Source of the DNA: Hymenobacter negativus
Lineage (GTDB): Bacteria; Bacteroidota; Bacteroidia; Cytophagales; Hymenobacteraceae
Direction of reading: 5' to 3'
Assembly (NCBI RefSeq): GCF_017571495.1
Contig: NZ_JAGETZ010000002.1
Span: 62,001-126,000, forward strand
DNA: 64,000 nucleotides
Shown here: positions 16,829 to 24,937 of the stretch, piece after piece
How the letters are laid out: every line of letters begins with the position of its first letter
Numbering within the stretch: the first letter of the stretch is position 1
Translations under genes and position numbers: made by a program
The notes under the pieces: generated by a model
Databases searched by the model: none
What the model saw: the letters and a program-made list of their open reading frames with translations, nothing else
Told to the model about the DNA's origin: nothing

Positions 16829-18082
16829 CTATATATAATGGCCAATGATGCCAATATTGTCCATATAATGCAGGCCGCTAATCACGCTCAATACGATGGC
16901 TGTGAGCAACACTATTTGCTTTGCCCAATCGGCTTTTGTGTTGGGCCGCCAGCACAACACATCTAGGGTGACCAGCCAATAGAGCAGATGGTTGGTGGCA
17001 ATCACTTGCCAAGTGAAATTTCCATGCGACGCCCTTATCCCCGATTCATATACGAGCATAAACTGAGCAAAGGCTACCACGGTGCTAATGAGTGCACACT
17101 GATGCGTTAGCTGGCGCAATAGCTGGGGCCGCAACGCATATACCACCAAGGGCAAAGCAAAAGAGGTGATGCCTAATTTGAAGCTCTCCAAGGAACTCAG
17201 TTGGGGCATAAAAATCTTCCACCCAGCTGGAAAACCAAACACAAAGTGCGATTTATCATCAACACTCACTTCCGGATGCAGAGCAATCCACTTTGCTTGT
17301 CCCACAATAAGCAGTAACACGGGGAGTATAGCCAGTGCAAAACCCAGCAGCAAACGACCAATGGCCGGGCGACGAATATTCAACAGCCATAACAGCCCGT
17401 AAGTGGGCACAAATGCAAAAGCATAGCTAGGCTTGCACAGCGCCCCACACACTAGCACTAGCCCCAGCAGCGCATCGAAAACAAAGCTCCCTCGGCCACC
17501 GGCCCGCAACTGACGGATACCCAGTCCGAATGCTGCTACCGAAAACGGCAATGCGGCCAGCCATGTTGAATTGTGGTATACGTTGGGCGGCAGCAATCCC
17601 AAGTAATTATAGGATGATTCGATAATCATATTGACCGGTGCCGGGTACAAAAAGCACCCAGCAACGGCTGCTAACACTCCGCCAAGAGCTGGCCAGAATC
17701 TGACGAACTGCGTCTGTGAAACTACTTGTATACGGATGTGACTTCCGACCCAGCAAGCTAAGTAAGCGGAAACTCCCCAGCATGCACCAAGCACAATGGT
17801 TGCGGTGTTCATCAATTCATCCTTAGTGCATTGCACTCCGGACACTACCCACGTAAGCCAATAAAATCCGGGATTAGCAGGCCAGACACAACCTTCATTG
17901 CACACTTTAACAATATAACCAACATGCTCGCTTACATCTGAATTAGCAGCCATCTCAAGTAGCAGCCATTCATAATAATGCGTCATTCCAATGCTGACCA
18001 ACAGGCCAACGCCAAGCCATAAGAGATGTTGACGAACCCAACTAGAGTTTAGTAATGACTTATAAAGGATATTTTCTCGCAT
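16829..18082 (-). CDS. Polytopic membrane protein of unknown function
   Basis: The product is 417 aa with roughly nine or ten hydrophobic segments. The first external loop after one membrane helix (WLLLEMAANSDVSEHVGYIV) is acidic and holds two Cys-flanked residues (VCNEGCVWPANPGFYWL), a layout compatible with GT-C enzymes, but no family signature is certain. It lies alone on the minus strand, convergent with 15407 and divergent from 18839 across a 756-base AT-rich gap. Context suggests cell-surface glycan work. An upstream-overlapping 85-codon frame (18049-18306) looks accidental. Confidence 0.65.
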   Translation of the reverse strand: MRENILYKSLLNSSWVRQHLLWLGVGLLVSIGMTHYYEWLLLEMAANSDVSEHVGYIVKVCNEGCVWPANPGFYWLTWVVSGVQCTKDELMNTATIVLGACWGVSAYLACWVGSHIRIQVVSQTQFVRFWPALGGVLAAVAGCFLYPAPVNMIIESSYNYLGLLPPNVYHNSTWLAALPFSVAAFGLGIRQLRAGGRGSFVFDALLGLVLVCGALCKPSYAFAFVPTYGLLWLLNIRRPAIGRLLLGFALAILPVLLLIVGQAKWIALHPEVSVDDKSHFVFGFPAGWKIFMPQLSSLESFKLGITSFALPLVVYALRPQLLRQLTHQCALISTVVAFAQFMLVYESGIRASHGNFTWQVIATNHLLYWLVTLDVLCWRPNTKADWAKQIVLLTAIVLSVISGLHYMDNIGIIGHYI

Positions 18083-18838
18083 AAGAAAGCAGCAATAATT
18101 AACAGGTCGATTTTATAGATTGGAGCAAGTGCGCTTTGTTCTATTGAAATGTTAAGTAAAAGATATCCGCAATCTATAAAGCATAGCAATGCAGAATTAG
18201 TCTGCGGATAATTGGCAAACCACAAAAGTAGTAGCGTACGATGCACAAATCGTGTTTCCTGGAATGTTCCGGCCGAATCAAAACATCCGAGGCTATAGTT
18301 CGCCAAGCCAGAGGTGCACTCACGCCCTATAAGATTGCATCAATGCTGAAATCGCTACTTTGGCTGTAGTTTTGGAAGATAATTACCATATGCTAGGAAT
18401 ATATGGCTGGTCGTTTGGGCTCATACTAGAATAGCTTTATAGGACTATTGATAGTTTTACTGGCTGACGGTTCCCCAAACCTGATATGTGATGGATAATT
18501 ATATAAATCCTCAGTTCAAGTCTGAGCATTGCGACTCAGCAAGCAAGATGGTACCCTACTGGTAATCCAAATAAAATCGCTCAGAACCCATGACAGGGTT
18601 AGGAAACTATCTTGGCAGGCTCTGGCGGTTGTCACTAGCGACGCTGCTCATCCAGCTGGTCCCCCCTATGCTAAAGAGACGCGACTGCATGAGGTTGGGG
18701 CTTAATAAAAAGGTGGCAACAATAATGAATAGCATGTAGAACATTCGCTCAAATCATCTATCTACCTTATAACGCCTTTATTTTACGGCTTTACTTCCTT
18801 CCCGTAGCAAAATTCTGCCGCGACGCTCATCATTGTTT
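18083..18838. other. 756-base AT-rich region without an intact gene
   Basis: This is the longest gene-free stretch together with 56463-57230. It is clearly more AT-rich than its surroundings and lies between divergent membrane-protein genes. One short plus-strand frame (18590-18739, 49 codons) begins MTGLGNYLGRLW. The GNYLGxxW pattern recalls the N-terminus of Wzx-type polysaccharide flippases, but it is followed by stops, so it would only be a decayed remnant. No tRNA, terminal inverted repeats or transposase sequence was recognised. Confidence 0.4.
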
Positions 18839-20692
18839 ATGAAGTCTCGTTTTCCATACCCGTATTCGCTACTTGCTATACTCATTTTATTCCTGCTGAT
18901 GGTGCAGGCCCGGCTATGGGCCCCTTACTGGGATACGCATAGTATGCAGGGCATCCTCACTTGGGATGCCATGGGATATTATATCTACCTGCCAGCGCGG
19001 TTCATCTATCACGACCTCGGGCATATGGCATTTTCGGCCGACATCATGCGCGAGTACAACCCCAGCAGTTCGTTCTATCAGGCATTTCAGGTACCTGGTG
19101 CACCTGACGGACAGCTTGTGGCAAAATATACTTGTGGCTTGGCCTTTCTATGGACTCCTTTTTTTTTCATAGGGCACTGGGCCGCTGAGTGGCTAGGCTA
19201 CCCGCAAGACGGCTTCTCGGCACCTTATCAGATAGCTATTGCTTTTGGAGGGCTGCTGTTTGCACTGTTGGGCTTGGGCATCATACGCCGCCTATTACTG
19301 CATTACTTCTCTGATATTGTTACCACACTGGTACTCGTGTTGCTGGTATTGGGGTCCAACTACTTTCAATATGCAGTATTCGATGCGGCGATGGCGCACA
19401 ATTACCTGTTTACGGGATATGCGCTGCTATTGTGGCTCACCTTGCAGTGGCATGAGCAGCCCACTCGGCTTCGCGCTTTTCTTATTGGCCTTACGCTGGG
19501 AGTTCTAGTTCTAATAAGGCCTTCTGAGGCCGTGGCGGCAGTTATTCCACTACTATGGGGTATTGGGTCGGTGGCTGATGGAAGGGCTAAACTGTTAATG
19601 TTGCGCGCCCGTTGGGTCGATGTGGGGCTACTTGTGATAGGCGGCGTATTGGGCGTGCTACCACAGCCGCTATACTGGCATTGGGCTACCGGCCATTATA
19701 TCTTCTACAGCTATGGTGACCAGCACTTCAGCTTTTTCAAGCCGCACCTGTGGGAGGTACTTTTCAGCTTCCGAAAGGGCTGGCTACTTTACTCGCCGAT
19801 GCTGCTGCTGCCGCTGGCGGGGCTGGTGGTGCTGTGGCGTACTCACCGCAGCGTGGCCGTGCCCGCACTGGCATTTTTTGTACTCAATTTGTGGGTAGTA
19901 TCGGCTTGGGATATCTGGTGGTACGGCGGCAGTATTGGGCAACGGGCGCTGGTGCAGAGCTACGCAGTACTTACACTGCCTTGGGGGGCGGCCATGGCTT
20001 GGCTATTGCAACCAGCACGCCGACCAAGCCTGCGCGCCATAGCGGTAGTGGTTGCGGTCCTACTTGTCGACTTGAATCTATTTCAGCATTGGCAGTTCAT
20101 GCAATCTATCATCAACCCAGATGAGATGAACCGGCGCTATTATTTTGCCATCTTTAACAAGACAAAACCCTCGCAGGCCGACTACGCCATGCTGGACGTA
20201 AAAACACACCTGCCACAGGCCGAGCACAATTACCAGCCTCGCTCGTTGGCCAAGCTAGACTTTGAAAATCTGCCGCTCGATGAGGGCAAGGGGATATCAG
20301 CTGAACACGGATACAACAGCCGGCAATCATTCCATGGCGATGCCGCGCATCCATATAGCCCAGAGCTAAATATCAGACTTGGTGAGGCAAACTTGGTTCC
20401 AGGCAGTTATGTACGCGCTTCCTGCCGAGTATTTTCTGACTACGGTGCTTGGGGCAATCGTTTGGTTATGACGGTAGAGCGCGATGGCAAATCTATTGTC
20501 TGGGATGCTGTCCGGCTACAAAACAACCTTAGCGTGGCGCATGGCTGGAGCTTGGTGCATTTTGACGCACCGCTGCCACCCAATGCATTGCCCAACGACC
20601 GACTTCGGATTTACGTGCTGAGTGATAATGCTTCGAGTTGCTACATTGATGATTTACAAGCTGAATTTATGGCACCGAAAGCTGACTGGTAG
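18839..20692 (+). CDS. GT39/ArnT-like GT-C membrane glycosyltransferase with C-terminal beta-rich domain
   Basis: The product is 617 aa from the ATG at 18839 (a TTG two codons earlier is less likely). About twelve membrane segments are followed by a soluble C-terminal domain (about residues 475-617). The first external loop contains WDAMGYYIYLPARFIYHDLG, an Asp-bearing motif shared with the paralogues at 21320 and 33936, and later HLWEVLFSFRKGWLLYSPM, also shared. The C-terminal domain starts LAKLDFEN and ends SCYIDDLQAEF, like the lipoproteins of this locus. It probably transfers a sugar from a polyprenyl-phosphate donor on the outer side of the cytoplasmic membrane, with the beta domain in the periplasm. 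Acceptor unknown. Confidence 0.75.
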   Translation: MKSRFPYPYSLLAILILFLLMVQARLWAPYWDTHSMQGILTWDAMGYYIYLPARFIYHDLGHMAFSADIMREYNPSSSFYQAFQVPGAPDGQLVAKYTCGLAFLWTPFFFIGHWAAEWLGYPQDGFSAPYQIAIAFGGLLFALLGLGIIRRLLLHYFSDIVTTLVLVLLVLGSNYFQYAVFDAAMAHNYLFTGYALLLWLTLQWHEQPTRLRAFLIGLTLGVLVLIRPSEAVAAVIPLLWGIGSVADGRAKLLMLRARWVDVGLLVIGGVLGVLPQPLYWHWATGHYIFYSYGDQHFSFFKPHLWEVLFSFRKGWLLYSPMLLLPLAGLVVLWRTHRSVAVPALAFFVLNLWVVSAWDIWWYGGSIGQRALVQSYAVLTLPWGAAMAWLLQPARRPSLRAIAVVVAVLLVDLNLFQHWQFMQSIINPDEMNRRYYFAIFNKTKPSQADYAMLDVKTHLPQAEHNYQPRSLAKLDFENLPLDEGKGISAEHGYNSRQSFHGDAAHPYSPELNIRLGEANLVPGSYVRASCRVFSDYGAWGNRLVMTVERDGKSIVWDAVRLQNNLSVAHGWSLVHFDAPLPPNALPNDRLRIYVLSDNASSCYIDDLQAEFMAPKADW

Positions 20693-20799
20693 GTCTTACT
20701 TTCCGATATTACTTTCAGCGTTACATCGCAATCTTTACTTAGATTACTTCTACTTCACAGCTGCTGTTTGCAGTTGTTTCCATTATACCAGCCATTTCA

Positions 20800-21345
20800 A
20801 TGACTTATCCAAACCTTGCCCTGTGGGCCAGCTGCACTCTGGTTGTAGGCGCCTGCCAGCCGAATACACCGGCGGCTGACAATACCAAGCAGCTCATGCA
20901 CAATGATTTTGAGCAAAGTGTTGGCTGGGGCGGTACTGCTGAGGGCTCTCTTACTGATAGCAAAGCGCATGGTGGCCATTGGGCGGTACAAGTAAATCCA
21001 GAGGTGAATTTCGGGTTTACTTACGAACGCATACTAGGCCGCATAGCCCCGCAACTCCCGCGTAAGATGCAGTTGCAAGGCTGGGCTCTACGCGCCAACT
21101 CGGGCAGCACCGCCAAACTGGTAGTACAGGTAAATGCCAGCCCGACCGATACGGCTAAAGTATTTTATGGTGCCCTGCCCATGGCCGATGTCGTGCGGGA
21201 ATTTGATAAGTGGACGGTAGTTTCTTTCCCTTTCACCTTGCCTACTACGGCAGCAGCTGGCAATGTAATTAAAATATACCTCTGGCGCGACCAATCCTCC
21301 GCCCCTACTTACCTAGACGATGTTGAGCTCATATCAGAAGACTAG
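20800..21345 (+). CDS. Lipoprotein with beta-rich Y-L-D-D domain (copy 2)
   Basis: The product is 181 aa. A short signal peptide ends in the lipobox LVVGAC. The mature domain begins HNDFEQSVGWG, has DSKAHGGHWAVQV and ends TYLDDVELISED, matching the lipoprotein at 14658 step by step although overall identity is modest. Its last 26 bases overlap the start of the GT-C gene at 21320, so the two are translationally linked. Location is a membrane leaflet facing the periplasm or the cell surface. Function is unknown; a glycan-binding or GT-C partner role is inference from the pairing. Confidence 0.8.
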   Translation: MTYPNLALWASCTLVVGACQPNTPAADNTKQLMHNDFEQSVGWGGTAEGSLTDSKAHGGHWAVQVNPEVNFGFTYERILGRIAPQLPRKMQLQGWALRANSGSTAKLVVQVNASPTDTAKVFYGALPMADVVREFDKWTVVSFPFTLPTTAAAGNVIKIYLWRDQSSAPTYLDDVELISED

Positions 21346-23242
21346 CAGCAGCCAACCTGCAGCCTCAACCCGCCGTCCGTGGCCTTGGAGCAAGCTGGCC
21401 GTGGGCTTGGTGACCGTGGTGCTACTCCGGCTATTTGTGAGTGTAGATAACTGGCAGGAGTATCGGGTGACCAAGTATGATGTCTTCGGCTATTACCTAT
21501 ACTTGCCAGCTAAGTTCATTTACCACGACTTAGCTGGCTTGTCATTTGTACCCGCTATTATCGACCAATATCAGCTTACTAACCGAGGCAACCCGGCTCA
21601 CCCGCTAGGCAATTTTGAGGTATCGCGGGCTCGCACTGAGCCTGACCGCTACGTCATTAAGTACACCATGGGCCTAGCCATCCTATATTTCCCTTTTTTT
21701 GAAACAGCTCATCTCTATACCACCAACTTTAGCCATTACTCACCTGATGGGTACTCGCCGCCTTATCAGATAGCGGCCTACCTCGCCGGGCTGGTATATG
21801 CCCTGGTGGGCCTGCTGGTACTACGACGGTTTCTGCGCTATTATTTCTCAGACGGGCTAACGGCCGCGTTGCTGATAATTGCCTATTGTGGCACTAACTA
21901 CTTGTGCTACTCCAGTTTCAGGGGCTTGTATTCACACAACTTTCTGTTTGCGCTCCATGCTACCACCCTGTTGCTCACCCATCTTTGGGTACAACAGCCA
22001 CGACAGCGTTATGCCCTGGGCTTGTCCGTGTCCATTGGCTTAGCCATTCTCATCCGTCCTACCGAAATCATTATTGGCCTTGTGCCGCTACTGCTCGGCG
22101 TAGCTTCCCTAGCCGGCCTGCGCACTCGGTTACAACTGTTGTGGCAGCAGCGTGGGCAGTTATTGTTGTTTGGGTTTGGCGTTGGTCTAATTTGGTTGCC
22201 TCAACTTTTATACTGGCATCATATGTCAGGCCATTGGTTCTACGACTCCTACCCTGGCGAGAGCTTCAACTTCAAGCATCCCAAGCTGAAATCGGGCATC
22301 TATAGCTTTAACAATGGCTGGCTAACCTACACTCCGGTAATGGGGTTATCTCTCATTGGCATAGCTGTGCTCTGGTGGCGGCGCCGCGACACCTTTTGGC
22401 TTATGTGCAGCTATTTGGCTCTGCATCTGTGGATTTCGTTCAGTTGGTGGTGCTGGTGGTATATGGACAGCTTTGGCTCGCGGGCCATGGTGCAAACCTA
22501 TCCACTATTATGCCTGCCACTGGGATATTTGCTACGGGAAATGTTCCAGCAGGGCCGCGTCATAACAATGGTTACTGCGGTACTCTTGGCTGGCTTTGTC
22601 GGACTCAACTGTTTTCAGTTCTGGCAGTTGCAAAATGGCATCTTTGTTTCGGAATACATGACACAGCGTTACTATCTAGGTATTCTTGGTAGGACTCAGC
22701 TAACGAAGGACATTTTAGCTAAGTTTGATACCAATGAGCCTGATCCACCACAGGCCTCTAAGGGCTTTGCGCCTGTATTCGTCGACCATTTTGACAAGGG
22801 TACGGGCACTGGGTACACGGCAGACCATCTGAGCGCTGGTCAAGCGCCTGGTTTTCGCTTGGATGGACAGAACCGCTACAGTCCGGCATTTCGGTCCACA
22901 TTAGGTGGGATGTCAGCAGCACCCGGCCAATGGGTACAGGCCAGCGTACAGGCCTTTTTTCCAGATAAGGAATATAATATTAATCAGATGCCAGGGCTCG
23001 TGATTGAATGGCAGCGTGGGGGACAACCCCTCAAGTGGCAGTCGGTACGTATCACCAACAAGGTTGGTCCGGTAAGCACTGTGTATGGTGGCACTGCTGG
23101 TGTATGGGACACTGTCGCCTTCACCTCTCAGATTCCAACCGATGCGCAACCCGGTGACCAATTGGCTGTTTACGTTCGGAATGACCAGTCTGACAAAGCC
23201 TTATTTATTGACGACTTGACAGTGAGCGTGATAAAGCCTTAG
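21320..23242 (+). CDS. GT39/ArnT-like GT-C membrane glycosyltransferase with C-terminal beta-rich domain
   Basis: The product is 640 aa. The ATG at 21320 lies inside the end of the preceding lipoprotein gene, in another frame. It is a paralogue of 18839: the first external loop reads KYDVFGYYLYLPAKFIYHDL, later segments include SPPYQIAAYLAGLVYALVGL and SFNNGWLTYTPVMGL. Residues about 490-640 form the C-terminal soluble domain that ends ALFIDDLTVSV. Like 18839 it should be an inner-membrane enzyme using a lipid-phosphate sugar. It is followed, convergently, by a dolichyl-phosphate-sugar-synthase-like gene (23277) that could make that donor. Confidence 0.77.
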   Translation: MLSSYQKTSSSQPAASTRRPWPWSKLAVGLVTVVLLRLFVSVDNWQEYRVTKYDVFGYYLYLPAKFIYHDLAGLSFVPAIIDQYQLTNRGNPAHPLGNFEVSRARTEPDRYVIKYTMGLAILYFPFFETAHLYTTNFSHYSPDGYSPPYQIAAYLAGLVYALVGLLVLRRFLRYYFSDGLTAALLIIAYCGTNYLCYSSFRGLYSHNFLFALHATTLLLTHLWVQQPRQRYALGLSVSIGLAILIRPTEIIIGLVPLLLGVASLAGLRTRLQLLWQQRGQLLLFGFGVGLIWLPQLLYWHHMSGHWFYDSYPGESFNFKHPKLKSGIYSFNNGWLTYTPVMGLSLIGIAVLWWRRRDTFWLMCSYLALHLWISFSWWCWWYMDSFGSRAMVQTYPLLCLPLGYLLREMFQQGRVITMVTAVLLAGFVGLNCFQFWQLQNGIFVSEYMTQRYYLGILGRTQLTKDILAKFDTNEPDPPQASKGFAPVFVDHFDKGTGTGYTADHLSAGQAPGFRLDGQNRYSPAFRSTLGGMSAAPGQWVQASVQAFFPDKEYNINQMPGLVIEWQRGGQPLKWQSVRITNKVGPVSTVYGGTAGVWDTVAFTSQIPTDAQPGDQLAVYVRNDQSDKALFIDDLTVSVIKP

Positions 23243-23276
23243 CATCTGGAAATAATTCCAACACCTACGTTCACAG

Positions 23277-24002
23277 CTATTGCCCTAGCAGGCCGTACTT
23301 TAGAATGCAGTAAATAGCACGGAAACCGTCGCGCCAGCCAATTTTCTTGCCCTCGGCGTAGGTGCGACCGTAATAGCTAATGCCTACTTCGTAGATGCGA
23401 GCATCCTTTACACGGGATACTTTGGCGGTTACTTCGGGCTCGAAACCGAAGCGGTTTTCCACCAGCGTGAGGCCCTGAATGATGTCGCGCCGGAACATCT
23501 TATAGCAGGTTTCCATATCGGTCAGGTTCAGGTCGGTCACCATATTTGAGAGCAGGGTGAGCCAATAATTGCCGATGCTGTGCCAGAAGAACAGGATACG
23601 GTGCGGGTTGCCGCCCATGAAGCGCGAGCCGAATACCACGTCGGCAAAGCCTTTCAACACCGGCCTAATCAACAAGTTATATTCTTCTGGATCGTACTCT
23701 AAGTCAGCGTCCTGGATGATAACATAATCGCCGGTGGCTTCGCGAATGCCGGTGTGCAGCGCGGCGCCCTTACCCTTATTCACGGCGTGTTCAAGCAGGC
23801 GCAGGCCTAATTCGGGGTAGCGAGCTGCGTAGGCGCGGATGGTCTCGGCTGAGGCATCAGTGGAGCAGTCATTGACAAGGATAATTTCCTTACTAATATT
23901 ATTGACCAGCTTAAGTTCGCGCAGCAAATCAAGAATCTGGTGAATGGTACGGGCCTCGTTATAAACCGGAATAACGATGGATAAGGTGTCGAATTTTATC
24001 AC
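23277..24002 (-). CDS. GT2 glycosyltransferase, dolichyl-phosphate mannose synthase-like
   Basis: The product is 241 aa starting at a GTG (24002), with an exact -7 element 31 bases upstream. GT-A features: [21 protein letters not shown], the metal/donor motif [12 protein letters not shown], and GSRFMGG, typical of Dpm1-like enzymes that load a nucleotide sugar onto a polyprenyl phosphate. There is no C-terminal membrane domain, so it is the soluble, membrane-associated type. The product could serve as donor for the GT-C enzymes on either side. Sugar and lipid specificity cannot be read from the sequence. Confidence 0.88.
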   Translation of the reverse strand: MIKFDTLSIVIPVYNEARTIHQILDLLRELKLVNNISKEIILVNDCSTDASAETIRAYAARYPELGLRLLEHAVNKGKGAALHTGIREATGDYVIIQDADLEYDPEEYNLLIRPVLKGFADVVFGSRFMGGNPHRILFFWHSIGNYWLTLLSNMVTDLNLTDMETCYKMFRRDIIQGLTLVENRFGFEPEVTAKVSRVKDARIYEVGISYYGRTYAEGKKIGWRDGFRAIYCILKYGLLGQ

Positions 24003-24033
24003 TGAATAGCGGTTGAAGACAACTGGAAAGCAA

Positions 24034-24041
24034 CAAAGGTA
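24034..24041 (-). promoter_or_regulatory. -7 element (TACCTTTG) for the GT2 gene
   Basis: An exact TAnnTTTG match on the minus strand, 31 bases before the GTG start at 24002. It lies in the gap between the SDR gene and the GT2 gene, suggesting that the GT2 gene has its own promoter. Confidence 0.55.
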
Positions 24042-24081
24042 AACGCTTCACTTAACGAAGAATGAGGAATGAAGCGAAGCG

Positions 24082-24867
24082 TCAAAGTGCGCCGGTACGG
24101 CCGCCATCTACGGGTACGCTGGTGCCGTTGACGTAGCTTGCTGCTGGCGAGGCAAGGAAAACCACGGCGGCAGCCACTTCCTCGGCCTGCCCGAAGCGCC
24201 GGGCCGGAATTGTCTTCAACATGTCGGCTTCGATGGCTTCGGTGGGTTTGCCAGTCTCCGCCATTTTCTTTTCGATGAGCGAAGTATGGCGATGGGTTAC
24301 GGTGGCGCCGGGAAGCACGTTGTTGACGGTGATGCCATCCGGACCCAGCTCGTTGGCAAGGGTTTTGGCCCAACTGGCCACGGCTCCACGAATGGTGTTG
24401 CTTACCCCCAGGCCCGCCAATGGCACTTTTACTGACGTGCTGATAACGTTGATGATGCGCCCATACCCTGCTACTTGCATGCCCGGCACCACGGCCTGGG
24501 CCAGCAGGTGGTTGCACACAATGTGCTGGTTGAACGCAATGCGTAAGGCATCGACTGGAGCATCCAGCAAGGGGCCACCGGGAGGGCCGCCGGTGTTATT
24601 TACCAAAATATGGAAGCCTTCGGGGTGCTCAGCCAGGTAGTCCTGCACCACGGTCTCGAGGTGGCTGGGGTCATCGAAATCGGCCACCAGATAGGTGTGG
24701 CGGGCTTCGCCGGGTGTGGGCAGGGCGGCGGCGACTTCGCGCAGTCGCTCTTCGTTGCGAGCCAATAGCGTGACAGCGCAGCCACGCTCGGCCAGCAGCT
24801 GAGCTACGGCGCGGCCGATGCCTTGGGTACTGCCGCCCACCAAGGCGCGGTAAGGAGCAAAGTCCAT
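24082..24867 (-). CDS. SDR-family oxidoreductase lacking the canonical catalytic Tyr/Lys
   Basis: The product is 261 aa with an SDR Rossmann fold: GGSTQGIGRAVAQLLAERG at the N-terminus, LVNNTGG and a C-terminal PVDGGRTGAL end. Where classical SDRs have YxxxK, the sequence reads GVSNTIRGAVASWAKTL: Tyr is replaced by Ser/Asn and Lys by Arg. The NAD(P) motif GGSTQGIG is also slightly off. This fits the BKR-like subgroup described as lacking a perfect catalytic tetrad. Such SDRs are often found next to kynurenine genes in Bacteroidota, which would suit a role there, but the reaction is unknown. It may be a reductase with a different proton donor or a non-catalytic binder. Confidence 0.85.
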   Translation of the reverse strand: MDFAPYRALVGGSTQGIGRAVAQLLAERGCAVTLLARNEERLREVAAALPTPGEARHTYLVADFDDPSHLETVVQDYLAEHPEGFHILVNNTGGPPGGPLLDAPVDALRIAFNQHIVCNHLLAQAVVPGMQVAGYGRIINVISTSVKVPLAGLGVSNTIRGAVASWAKTLANELGPDGITVNNVLPGATVTHRHTSLIEKKMAETGKPTEAIEADMLKTIPARRFGQAEEVAAAVVFLASPAASYVNGTSVPVDGGRTGAL

Positions 24868-24937
24868 AGAAAAGTAAAAAATTCGAAAACAGTGAAGAGT
24901 GTGAGGATGGTCCCTTGATGGCAGTGAGGGCGCTAAT

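Noticed and set aside
18049..18306. 85-codon minus-strand frame
   Set aside because: It overlaps the start of the membrane gene at 16829 in another frame and lies in AT-rich DNA; no homology visible.
18083..18838. Insertion-sequence remnant
   Set aside because: No terminal inverted repeats, target duplications or transposase motifs are visible, despite the AT-rich, gene-free DNA.
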